Positions 1 to 6,735 of a stretch of DNA of 25,803 bases are shown one piece after another. Made by a program: the position numbers and the translations under genes. The notes under the pieces were generated by a model, which saw nothing but the letters and a program-made list of their open reading frames with translations, made no database searches and was not told the DNA's origin. Positions within the stretch are counted from its first letter, which is position 1, and each line of letters starts with the position of its first letter. The stretch is from an uncultured Kiritimatiellota bacterium (lineage in GTDB: Bacteria; Verrucomicrobiota; Kiritimatiellia; RFP12; UBA1067), in NCBI GenBank assembly GCA_934621385.1, contig CAKTUI010000036.1:1-25803 (forward strand). Direction: 5' to 3'.

Positions 1-437
1 CCCTAGCCGTCCCCTCGGGCGCGACCTTTTTCATGGCCGTTCCCATCCCCTTTGCAAAAATCCGGGATAAGGGTGCTGGGAAAATGGAAAATTGTAAGAT
101 CTAATGGGTCAGCAAAAGCGGAAAGGAAGATGACTGGAAAGAAGGACGGGAGGAAGGCGCCGGGCCACCACCCTTGCAAGTCACCACACGACAAGACCGT
201 CTCTTGCGCATCCCAGCCGCCTGTCGTGCGCACCATAGAACGCCGCGATGCGCAGGGCAGCGCGGCGGCGTGCGCAAGACGAAGGACAGACCAACTACAG
301 ACGGGGAACGCGGCAGATGGTCTTGCTGGCCTGCCGTCCAGCAGGCCTCTCCCACAGGTTGCGCACCCCCTTTTTTTTTCCGCCTACTCTGTTGGTAATA
401 TATTGCGCGTTCCCCTGAAAAGGAATAGTACGCGGGG
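1..437. other. Noncoding stretch left of the IS110 RNA region
   Basis: I see no credible gene here. Short open frames exist on both strands but lack a ribosome binding site and any recognisable domain. The stretch holds the TGCGCA array (197-284), a 7-bp inverted repeat (328-334 with 341-347, 6-nt loop), a further TGCGCA at 360-365 and a run of nine T at 371-379. The hairpin and the T run are 23 nt apart, too far for an ordinary intrinsic terminator. The last 50 nt or so probably belong to the IS110 left end. Confidence 0.6.
197..284. repeat. Array of four 22-bp units with a TGCGCA palindrome (copy A)
   Basis: The 6-bp palindrome TGCGCA occurs at 205-210, 227-232, 249-254 and 271-276, each exactly 22 bp after the last. 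Flanks are partly conserved: CG or CGA before the core and CC, TCC or GG after it. The first three units align one by one with units 2-4 of a second array at 11676-11763 between smc and glmS. The 22-bp period is about two helical turns, so every core lies on the same face of the DNA. Function is unknown; a protein-binding array or a mobile intergenic repeat are both possible. Confidence 0.8.
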
Positions 438-467
438 TTGAAAGACTGCCGCGTATTGGAGTATGAT
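438..467 (+). promoter_or_regulatory. Candidate promoter of the IS110 noncoding RNA
   Basis: TTGAAA at 438-443 and TATGAT at 462-467 are separated by 18 nt, a reasonable sigma-70 type pair. Initiation about 6-7 nt downstream would start a transcript near 474, exactly at the first base of the strong hairpin at 474-500. In known IS110 elements a promoter can also form across the joined ends of the circular intermediate; which applies here cannot be told. Confidence 0.45.
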
Positions 468-658
468 ACGGAACAGCAGGTGGCTGGTAACCACTTGCTG
501 TACGCATGGGAGACGCTCGTAAGGGTCGTGAGCTATGCCGGTCACACGGCACACGCTCGATGCTCTGTTTGAGCGCCGGCGGAAACCACCTGCTTGGGGC
601 GAAAGACCCCGGATACTTGAATGCAACCTTGCAGCCCGCCTACTCCAATACGCGACAG
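446..658 (+). ncRNA. Candidate IS110 bridge RNA (structured left-end RNA)
   Basis: The region between the IS left end and the transposase is packed with pairing. Bases 450-463 are perfectly complementary to 641-654 (14 bp), with three more pairs (446-448 with 656-658) beyond one mismatch. Inside are a 10-bp hairpin (474-483 with 491-500, one G-U pair, 7-nt loop), a GCAT/ATGC arm with GCTC/GAGC inside it (about 504-536), a CGCTC/GAGCG arm with a 12-nt loop (about 554-574) and a GGGG/CCCC hairpin (596-610). Two arms with open internal loops fit the target- and donor-binding loops of bridge RNAs in the IS110 family. If transcription starts near 474 the RNA is roughly 165-185 nt, close to the length reported for IS621. 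Segment 475-483 can alternatively pair perfectly with 586-594, so a second fold is possible. Confidence 0.6.
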
Positions 659-676
659 CACCCATAAGGTAGCACA

Positions 677-1948
677 ATGAGCGCAAAAAGACAACTGCGG
701 CGCCGTGGCACCGAAGACGAACCCCGGTTCGTGATCGGCATGGACGCCCACTCGAAGAAGCTGGCCATCTCCATCTGGGACTGGTCGGACCGGTTCAATC
801 CCTGCCTCCACCGGGAGATCAAGTGCATGGACATCGAGTCGATGATCTCGACGTATGAGCGGCACGTCGACCTCGACTCGATCACCATCATCGAGGCCTC
901 GACCAACTCGGCGAACCTCAAGCGGATGCTCAACGAAGCCGGATACCGTGCGGAGGTCGTCCGGTCCGACACCATCGCGAACAAGGAGCGCAAGCGCAGG
1001 ATCTGCGACATCGTGGATGCCGAGAACCTGGCGCTCGCCTACATCAAGGGCGACATTGACGAATTCGTCTGGACGCCGTCCGACAGGTACACGGAATACC
1101 GCGACATCATGTTCGCCTACCGCGACACGTCGAAGGAGGTGACGCGGATCTCGAACCGCATCTGGAGCGTCTGCAGCCGCAAGGGCTACAAGCTTCCGAT
1201 CAAGGGCGGGAAGGCCAAGACGGCCACGCTCCGGGCGATGATCGCCGAGACCGGGATCGGAGGCTTCGCGAAAGAACAGCTCGAGACGCTGCTGGAAGAC
1301 TACGACCGTCTGTTTGCGCGCAAAGAGGCGCTCTCGAAGAAGATCGCCGAGATCGTCCTCTCCAATCCGAGGATGCTGAAGTTGATGCAGCTCCAGGGCG
1401 TCAACTACAAGGGCGCGTTCGCGCTGGAGGCCGCCGTCGAGGATCCGAACAGGTTCTCCAAGGCCTCGAAGCTCACGGCATACGGCGGATTCTCCCCGAT
1501 CGTCAATTCCAGCGGAGACGAGGAGGAGAATGCGAAGAGGCGCGGCGGACTTCACAAACCGCTTGACGGCGAGGGACGGCAGGACGTGAAGTTCTTCTTC
1601 ACCGAAGCCGGGCAGTCAGTCCTTACCTCGTGCGCAAACTCGAAGCTCGGCAAATGGGGATGGGCGATGATCAACCGGGGCAAGGCACGCAACAAGGTCG
1701 CTTGCGCGATCGGAAGGAAACTCGTCACCTACGGCTGGCACATCCTCCGTGGTGATCCGACGCCAAACCGCGACAGTGAAGCCTTCTTCAAGCGCAAGAT
1801 GCGCAGCTTCCACCAGGCGATCGGAGCCAAGCGCATGCACGAACTCGGTTACGGCACCCGCAACGAGTTCGCGGATGCACAGGCAGAACTGATCTACGGC
1901 AACCTGCAAGGACAGACGACAAGCACCGAGGCGAAGGCTGTTTGCTGA
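677..1948 (+). CDS. IS110-family transposase/recombinase
   Basis: The 423-residue protein has the two-part architecture of IS110 recombinases. The N-terminal RuvC-like DEDD domain shows GMDAHSKK (D23), IIEAST (E73) and DIVDAENLA (D111 and D114). The C-terminal Tnp_20 domain (about 235-320) shows LQGVNYKGAFALEA, a RFSKASKLTAYGGFSP segment and an SSG motif (S278/S279) where the family's conserved serine is expected. IS110 enzymes recombine DNA under guidance of a bridge RNA encoded beside them; the structured RNA ends about 20 nt upstream. The ATG is preceded by an AAGGT-like weak ribosome binding site 7-8 nt away. At 423 residues it is longer than many members; the extra length lies in the C-terminal tail after about residue 350. 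The frame is intact, so the element may be active. Confidence 0.93.
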   Translation: MSAKRQLRRRGTEDEPRFVIGMDAHSKKLAISIWDWSDRFNPCLHREIKCMDIESMISTYERHVDLDSITIIEASTNSANLKRMLNEAGYRAEVVRSDTIANKERKRRICDIVDAENLALAYIKGDIDEFVWTPSDRYTEYRDIMFAYRDTSKEVTRISNRIWSVCSRKGYKLPIKGGKAKTATLRAMIAETGIGGFAKEQLETLLEDYDRLFARKEALSKKIAEIVLSNPRMLKLMQLQGVNYKGAFALEAAVEDPNRFSKASKLTAYGGFSPIVNSSGDEEENAKRRGGLHKPLDGEGRQDVKFFFTEAGQSVLTSCANSKLGKWGWAMINRGKARNKVACAIGRKLVTYGWHILRGDPTPNRDSEAFFKRKMRSFHQAIGAKRMHELGYGTRNEFADAQAELIYGNLQGQTTSTEAKAVC

Positions 1949-2005
1949 GAACGGCGCGCGTCCGATTCGCTCGTCGGGTTGCGCGCGCCAATATCAATAG
2001 CAACA

Positions 2006-2049
2006 CTGGGGCGTTGCCCCAGCCCCCATCAGGGGAGCTCGCTCCCCTG
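2006..2049. repeat. Two adjacent GC-rich hairpins
   Basis: CTGGGGC (2006-2012) pairs perfectly with GCCCCAG (2016-2022) across a 3-nt loop. CAGGGGAGC (2030-2038) is perfectly complementary to GCTCCCCTG (2041-2049) with 2 nt between, in practice an 8-bp stem with a 4-nt loop. They lie 60-100 nt after the transposase stop and may terminate its transcript, although no T run follows. They could instead be part of the IS right end. Confidence 0.5.
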
Positions 2050-2138
2050 GACCCCTCGAACGCGCGGCCGAATACGTCCGCGCTATCCGCGTTTATGCTC
2101 AGCGAAGGCTTCCGAAAAAAGATTTTTCACATTTCCCC

Positions 2139-2167
2139 TTGACGCAATACATACTCGATGCTATTTT
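2139..2167 (+). promoter_or_regulatory. Orphan sigma-70-like promoter
   Basis: TTGACG (2139-2144) and TATTTT (2162-2167) are separated by exactly 17 nt. No plus-strand gene follows for over 18 kb, so a transcript from here would run through the 9-mer repeats and the 22-bp palindrome array. The TTGAC here is mirrored by GTCAA near 2187-2191. It may be an outward promoter of the IS, a small-RNA promoter or chance. Confidence 0.3.
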
Positions 2168-2265
2168 GTCCTATTGAGCAAAACTGTCAAGAGAATAATC
2201 CGTTATCAGTCTAACGCAAAGTGCCGCACCCTCAGAACGCCTACGCGGCATGGTCTCTCCCCGCC

Positions 2266-2292
2266 TTTCCGTGATTTCCGTGTGTTCCGTGG
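2266..2292. repeat. Three tandem 9-bp repeats
   Basis: Three consecutive 9-mers, TTTCCGTGA, TTTCCGTGT and GTTCCGTGG, run without a gap. They lie 16 bp before the 22-bp palindrome array. Function is unknown. Confidence 0.6.
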
Positions 2293-2308
2293 TTGTTCCC
2301 CTTGCGGC

Positions 2309-2440
2309 GGAATTCCGATGCCCGTCGGACGGAATTCTGATGCCCGTCGGAAAAATTTCTGATGGGCATCAGAAAACGCTCCGATGGGCATCAGAAAGGA
2401 CTCCAATGCCCATTAGACGGGACTCCCTCCCCGAACGGAC
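2309..2440. repeat. Array of six 22-bp units with a hairpin/palindrome core (array B)
   Basis: Units begin at 2309, 2331, 2353, 2375, 2397 and 2419, all 22 bp long, with a decayed seventh from 2441. The first five share a 16-nt near-palindrome, TCYRATGSSCRTYRGA. Differences between units tend to keep pairing: at the third pair C-G in unit 1 becomes T-A in unit 3, at the fourth pair G-C becomes A-T in unit 5, and the central CC becomes GG. Unit 2 has a T-G and units 4 and 5 a C-A at the third pair. The sixth unit has lost the palindrome. The period equals that of the TGCGCA arrays although the sequence differs. Confidence 0.8.
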
Positions 2441-2596
2441 CAAAATCCGATGGATGTAACGCTTTCCCCCTCCGCCGCGACTCCTGAAACTGTTGTCCCA
2501 TCGACCGCCAAAACGCCACCAATACACCCGAGCCCGAAAGGAAACCCATGTCCCCACATTCACCTTCACTCTCCGCGCCTATATATATATACCTTA

Positions 2597-2731
2597 CTAT
2601 AAAGGCAACCACTTGCGCGACAGATTGCGGAGTTCCTCGTTCTTCGCCTCCAGATGGGCTGCCGCGACGGCAACTACTCCACCTGCCAGAAGACGGGCCG
2701 CATCGTCGGTGGCATCATGCAGCTTGCATTT
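2597..2731 (-). pseudogene. Possible gene remnant abutting the tRNA-Pro 3' end
   Basis: Reading downstream from the tRNA CCA end, one minus-strand frame is open to a TAG at 2597 and looks like real protein: a hydrophobic alanine/valine stretch (LLAGGVVAVAAAHL) followed by a charged helix-like tail with EAKNEELRNLSRKW. There is no ATG in frame after the tRNA and no ribosome binding site. It may be the C-terminal end of a gene cut by integration at the tRNA, or a small gene with a non-ATG start. I do not recognise the family. Confidence 0.3.
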
Positions 2732-2735
2732 GGAA

Positions 2736-2812
<77 letters not shown>

Positions 2813-2827
2813 AATCACTGGCCCGAA

Positions 2828-2833
2828 ATTATA
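2828..2833 (-). promoter_or_regulatory. -10 box of tRNA-Pro
   Basis: TATAAT preceded by TGG (extended -10), ending 15 nt before the first tRNA base. No clear -35 hexamer is seen. Confidence 0.7.
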
Positions 2834-2891
2834 CCACATTTTCCGTCCGCCGTGCGGAACAATGTTTGAATGCCTTGCAATCTCTTGGCAG

Positions 2892-5708
2892 TTACGGGAC
2901 GCTCACGCCTTTCAGCGTCCACTTTCCGCCGCCCATTCCCCACAAGTCACACAGGAGAGTGAGTTCCCCTTTCTCATCAACGGTAAACGTCATCGTCAAA
3001 TGGAATGTGCCGCCGACCAGATAGGTGTGCACTCTAAAGACATTCGGTTCAACCCACGCACCGGACGAGGCCACATCCTGCCGTCCGACAATTGTCCCCG
3101 GTGCCTCGCTTGTAAAGTTCTCCAACTGGATGTCGCCGAAGCGCCATTCCCCAAACCCGACGGGAATCATCTGCTGTCCGCACACCCCCGTCAGGAAGAC
3201 CTTCCATCCACGCTCCTCACGCATAATGCGCACATCCTTGAACCCATAGCGATTCCCTTCACCCGAGAGCGAGAACGTCTTCCCGTCAAGCGATTGTTCA
3301 CCCGATGCTTCATCCATCCCCTTCACAACGGGAAGCACGAGCGAGGCGCACTTTGCCGTCAGGGCGGCAGCATCCGTCGGATTCGCCGGGAGCGGTCGTT
3401 CCTCAAGGGCCGGCAAGAGGACATCCCAAATGGAATTGAGCTCCGCACCCATGTCACCGAGTGCCGCATGAAGGGAGACGACCAGATCCTTCTCAGGCAC
3501 CACCACCGTATACTGTCCGCCCCACCCATCGGCACGATAGGCATCGTGCCGACACCGCCAGAACTGGAAGCCATACCCACGGTATCCGTCATTATCCGCA
3601 AAGTCGTTCTTTCCATCCCACCCGCTGCGCGTTTGCCGCGATGTCGCGAGCCGAATCCATTCTGGACTGAGCAACTGACGGTCTCCCCAACGCCCTTCCT
3701 GCAGATAAAGCTGTCCAAACCGGGCGATTTCACGCGTCGTCATATTCATGCCCCAACCACCACACGCGGTTCCCGACGGCGAGGTCGTCGACCAGGCCTT
3801 TTCAATGCCCAGCGGTCCAAAGAGACGCCCTCCGAGAAAGTCCATCAGGCGCTTGCCCGTCACCCGTTCAACGATAGACGCGAGCATATAAGTTGCCGAG
3901 GAGTCATACTGGAAGCGCGTACCTGGCTCAAAGTCAAAGGAATTAGCAAGAAAGAGACGCTCCCAATCATCATCCACGCCCTTCTTGTAGCGATACTCCT
4001 TCCGCGCACCCGTATTCATCGTCAGAAGGTCTCGGACGCGAAGGGACTTCAGATTCTCCGACGGATTCGCCGGAGCCTTGTCGGGAAAGAACTTCAGAAC
4101 TCGATCGTCTAGGTCAATCTTTCTTTCGTCCACCAGGAAGCCGATTGCCGACGATGTGAAGCTTTTCGAATGGGAATAGAGCATGTGCGTACGGTCGGCC
4201 GAATAGGGCTTCCACCACCCTTCAGCGATGGTCTTTCCGTGACGGACAATCACAAAGCCATGCAACGACTTGAGTGTCCGCTCGCAAACATCAATCCAGC
4301 GCAAGATGGCCCTGGACGACACGCCCTGCGATTCGGGTGTCGCCGCGTCCATTTCTCGTGGATAATTGGCCCGCAACCACTGCCCGTACTTCGTATAAAA
4401 CGCACTCGTCACACTGTGCGTCATGCCAATGCCCCCCTCAATTCCCTTATCCTGCGAAGGACACGCGTTGTAGGCACTCCAAACGGATGCCGGTGGGCAG
4501 ATTGTGTCGGAGAAACCAAAGGTAAAACGAACAGGAATATGAACCCTCATCGCAAAATTCGCCGCATCGAAATAGGGTGCCCACTTTTCCGCTGCGGCCT
4601 TTGCCTCCGTCGTCGGCTGAGACTCAACCAGCCTCGGCCATCCGCTGCGCCGATTCCCCTGTCGGAAGCCCAGCAAATCCGAACCCGCCGGGACATGGAA
4701 GACCGCCCGCGTAAAATGGCTGTTCAAACCCGTCAGAATGAGCCCGAACATTCCGCCCTGTGAGGTCCCCTCGTACTGAAAACGGTTCAAGTCAACATCG
4801 GAACGGGATGCGACCCAGTCTACGACTCGGTCAATGCCAAGAATAACCGGATAATAGAAGTGCGATTCGCGTCCACCGGCGATCCCTGACCGCGAATACT
4901 CAATTGCGTTCCACTTCTTGCACAGCTCGGCCCGCATGGCATTGTACTTCTGGCTGGCCTTCGCGAGATCATTCCAACACGGTGCCCAGTCAAAGACGGT
5001 CATGAAGACCGTAATCTCTTTGTCCGAACCCGGCACATTCTGACTCCACGCACCACAGCCGGCACCCGGGACCTGGAAATGAACGGGATAACGCTTCGTT
5101 GGCGAGGCATCCTTTGGAATGGACATAAGGCCATAGACGCGGCGACCGAAGGTCGCAAAGGAGATGTTGTAGAAGTCGAACTGCTCCGTGCACCGTTCGG
5201 GTATCTTCTCGATGCGCGGATCAAGCGGGACTTCCCGTGCAAGTTTGGCCCGCGCCTCGGACCAGAACGCGTCAAAATCCGCTGGGAGGTCCGCCCCTTT
5301 CTGAATGCGGTGCGGCGAATAGCCGACGCTCCATTCGTAGCCACTGAGTTCCGTTCCCAGTGTTCGCTCCCCCTTCGCCGGCCCCTCGCTCCGAAGGACG
5401 AGTCGCATAAATCCTGGCTCAGTGAGTTCTCCCTTCACCTGAAATGTCGACACCTTCGAAAGGTCAAAGCGCTGTTCGGAGATGACTCGATCACCGAAAT
5501 TATCGAGCCGCGCCGTTACGACACCCGATGTCGCCGCCCGTCCATCCTCAAGACAGGTTACCGTCAGAGTCGCTGGCTCCCCAAGGACATAGAGATTGTC
5601 CGCATGGTCCGCCGAGACCTTGAATGTCAGGTCTGCGGCAAAGAGTCCGCCAAGAGCAGACAAGAGAATCAAAAGTAGAAAAAGAACTTGAGCCTTCGTA
5701 TTTTTCAT
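2892..5708 (-). CDS. Secreted CE7-type acetyl esterase fused to beta-lactamase-like serine hydrolase
   Basis: The 938-residue protein begins with a signal peptide (positively charged start, hydrophobic core about 7-24, AAD end), so it should act outside the cytoplasm. After a beta-rich N-terminal region comes an alpha/beta-hydrolase of the acetyl xylan esterase (CE7/AXE1) type, about 125-450: PADFDAFW, nucleophile elbow GTSQG with S316, acid D401 in FGFSD and H431 in MTHS. From about 455 follows a beta-lactamase/penicillin-binding-type hydrolase (PF00144) with SxxK at S512-K515 (SHSK), a tyrosine motif YDS at 601-603 and a late GWGGQ motif. A beta-rich C-terminal part (about 800-938) remains. 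The ATG at 5708 is chosen because it starts the signal peptide and sits 6 nt after a -10 box. The likely role is deacylation of extracellular polysaccharide; substrates are inferred, and the second domain could be an esterase, amidase or peptidase. Confidence 0.85.
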   Translation of the reverse strand: MKNTKAQVLFLLLILLSALGGLFAADLTFKVSADHADNLYVLGEPATLTVTCLEDGRAATSGVVTARLDNFGDRVISEQRFDLSKVSTFQVKGELTEPGFMRLVLRSEGPAKGERTLGTELSGYEWSVGYSPHRIQKGADLPADFDAFWSEARAKLAREVPLDPRIEKIPERCTEQFDFYNISFATFGRRVYGLMSIPKDASPTKRYPVHFQVPGAGCGAWSQNVPGSDKEITVFMTVFDWAPCWNDLAKASQKYNAMRAELCKKWNAIEYSRSGIAGGRESHFYYPVILGIDRVVDWVASRSDVDLNRFQYEGTSQGGMFGLILTGLNSHFTRAVFHVPAGSDLLGFRQGNRRSGWPRLVESQPTTEAKAAAEKWAPYFDAANFAMRVHIPVRFTFGFSDTICPPASVWSAYNACPSQDKGIEGGIGMTHSVTSAFYTKYGQWLRANYPREMDAATPESQGVSSRAILRWIDVCERTLKSLHGFVIVRHGKTIAEGWWKPYSADRTHMLYSHSKSFTSSAIGFLVDERKIDLDDRVLKFFPDKAPANPSENLKSLRVRDLLTMNTGARKEYRYKKGVDDDWERLFLANSFDFEPGTRFQYDSSATYMLASIVERVTGKRLMDFLGGRLFGPLGIEKAWSTTSPSGTACGGWGMNMTTREIARFGQLYLQEGRWGDRQLLSPEWIRLATSRQTRSGWDGKNDFADNDGYRGYGFQFWRCRHDAYRADGWGGQYTVVVPEKDLVVSLHAALGDMGAELNSIWDVLLPALEERPLPANPTDAAALTAKCASLVLPVVKGMDEASGEQSLDGKTFSLSGEGNRYGFKDVRIMREERGWKVFLTGVCGQQMIPVGFGEWRFGDIQLENFTSEAPGTIVGRQDVASSGAWVEPNVFRVHTYLVGGTFHLTMTFTVDEKGELTLLCDLWGMGGGKWTLKGVSVP

Positions 5709-5714
5709 GCTGGT

Positions 5715-5720
5715 ATTATA
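5715..5720 (-). promoter_or_regulatory. -10 box of the esterase fusion gene (leaderless)
   Basis: TGG-extended TATAAT ends 6 nt before the ATG at 5708. Normal initiation 6-7 nt downstream would fall on the start codon, so the mRNA should be leaderless. No ribosome binding site fits in the gap. Confidence 0.7.
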
Positions 5721-5750
5721 CCACACGAAGGGCTCAAAGCGCACGGGAAA

Positions 5751-6710
5751 TCACCGTCGAACAAAAGAAGCGACCTGCTTCGGACGACCCTTCAAGCAGT
5801 CAAGTATGCCGCGAAGCGTCCCGGCAAGGTATTTCCACGCAATATCGGGCCGTCCATTCCGAATAGCCACAAAGCCATAGTACACGCATGAGAGCGGGGC
5901 GAAGATAAGGGCAATGGAAAACACCTGAAGCACATTCATGTGACGACGGGCAAAGCGCAGGCGATTGCGGGCAAAGCAATAGGTCCGAAACGGCTTCTCG
6001 ATACCGAGCTGACGAAGTTCAGGTACGCATCCCGACTCCAAGAAACCATAGTGCCGCGTCCGCGCCGTCGTTAAGATGTAGCCTTCATACCCAGCCTCCA
6101 TAATCCGCCACCCGAAGTCAGACTCTTCAAAGATCTGGATGTAGGACTCGTCAAAACCACCGACGCGGTCGAAGACCGTGCGCGGCACCATGAAGGCGTT
6201 CGGCGAATAGGTCGTCGGGTAAAGCGTCACCCCCGCCGGCAACTCCTCCAACGGCAAATTGGGCAGGTTATCCTTCGGCTGAGACGTCCAGCGATTGAAG
6301 TCACTCCCAAGCGTCCAAATCAGATTTCGGCGGCCTTCGCGCTGATGGACGGACATCGGCGCAATGAGCCCAGCCTGTGGATGAGACGAAAAGGCCGCCA
6401 TCAGCTCGTCGAAGATTGGCTTCTCCACGCAATTATCATCATCAAGGAAAAATAGGTAATCCCCCGTAGCACGTGCCGCGCCGACATTCCGCGAAACCGC
6501 CTGAAAGGAATTCCTCTCGTTGCGGATATACTGGACGGACGGATTGTCGCCGAACTCTGAACGGATGGAAGTGCCCGTCTCGTCAGGCGAGCAGTCATCA
6601 ACGACAATGATTTCCAAGTCGGGCCACTTCGTCGACAGAACGCTCCGTACGCACGAAACGACCATCTCGGCGCGGTTGAATGTCGGAATGACAACGGAAA
6701 TCTTCGGCAT
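5751..6710 (-). CDS. Family 2 glycosyltransferase
   Basis: The 319-residue protein starts with the GT-A signature KISVVIPTFNRAEMV, has VVDDCSPDE at 36-44 for nucleotide-sugar binding, an FFLDDDN motif (DDD at 90-92) for the metal and the acidic EESDFGWR motif expected near the catalytic base. A hydrophobic segment near the C-terminus (FSIALIFAPLSCVYYGFVAI) suggests membrane association. It should move a sugar from a nucleotide donor onto a lipid or glycan acceptor at the inner membrane; the specific sugar cannot be read. The ATG at 6710 is chosen because the domain begins there; the upstream open frame is arginine-rich out-of-frame sequence from the preceding gene. It follows the epimerase by 25 nt as the last gene of the secG operon. 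Confidence 0.9.
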   Translation of the reverse strand: MPKISVVIPTFNRAEMVVSCVRSVLSTKWPDLEIIVVDDCSPDETGTSIRSEFGDNPSVQYIRNERNSFQAVSRNVGAARATGDYLFFLDDDNCVEKPIFDELMAAFSSHPQAGLIAPMSVHQREGRRNLIWTLGSDFNRWTSQPKDNLPNLPLEELPAGVTLYPTTYSPNAFMVPRTVFDRVGGFDESYIQIFEESDFGWRIMEAGYEGYILTTARTRHYGFLESGCVPELRQLGIEKPFRTYCFARNRLRFARRHMNVLQVFSIALIFAPLSCVYYGFVAIRNGRPDIAWKYLAGTLRGILDCLKGRPKQVASFVRR

Positions 6711-6735
6711 CGAATCCGCCACGCGCCTAAGCCGC

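Larger units (their letters stand above)
388..2000 (+). mobile_element. IS110-family insertion sequence (ends approximate)
   Basis: A DEDD/Tnp_20 transposase (677-1948) is preceded by about 290 nt of structured noncoding DNA, the layout of the IS110 group in which the bridge RNA lies in the left end. The group leaves no reliable terminal inverted repeats or target duplication, so the ends cannot be read directly. The left end is placed near 388 because two segments of the candidate RNA repeat adjacent sequence there: CCGCCTACTC (380-389, again at 636-645) and CTCTGTT (387-393, again at 563-569). The right end is only bounded as somewhere after the stop codon at 1948 and probably before about 2130. 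Confidence 0.6.
1949..2735. other. Noncoding stretch between IS110 transposase and tRNA-Pro
   Basis: No full gene is supported over these 787 nt. In order it holds the unplaced IS right end, two GC-rich hairpins (2006-2049), a promoter-like TTGACG/TATTTT pair (2139-2167), a triplicated 9-mer (2266-2292), the second 22-bp palindrome array (2309-2440), an alternating TA run (about 2580-2590) and a coding-looking fragment just 3' of the tRNA (2597-2731, minus). The content suggests an accumulation site for repeats and insertions next to a tRNA gene. Confidence 0.6.

Noticed and set aside
3..236. Minus-strand open frame of 77 codons containing VRTTGGWDAQE
   Set aside because: The same residues reappear in frame at the second TGCGCA array because the DNA repeat is conserved; both strands are equally open, there is no ribosome binding site and the arrays sit in intergenic DNA.
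197..284. CRISPR array
   Set aside because: Units are 22 bp with a 6-bp conserved core and no separate repeat and spacer; no cas genes in the window.
371..379. Intrinsic terminator using the T9 run
   Set aside because: The nearest hairpin (328-347) ends 23 nt earlier and no gene ends just upstream.
542..1555. 337-codon minus-strand open frame opposite the IS110 transposase
   Set aside because: Shadow of a transposase with all DEDD residues; composition is leucine/arginine/aspartate rich without motifs.
2309..2440. CRISPR array or coding minisatellite
   Set aside because: There are no spacers between units, and a 22-bp period is not a multiple of three, so a coding repeat is unlikely.
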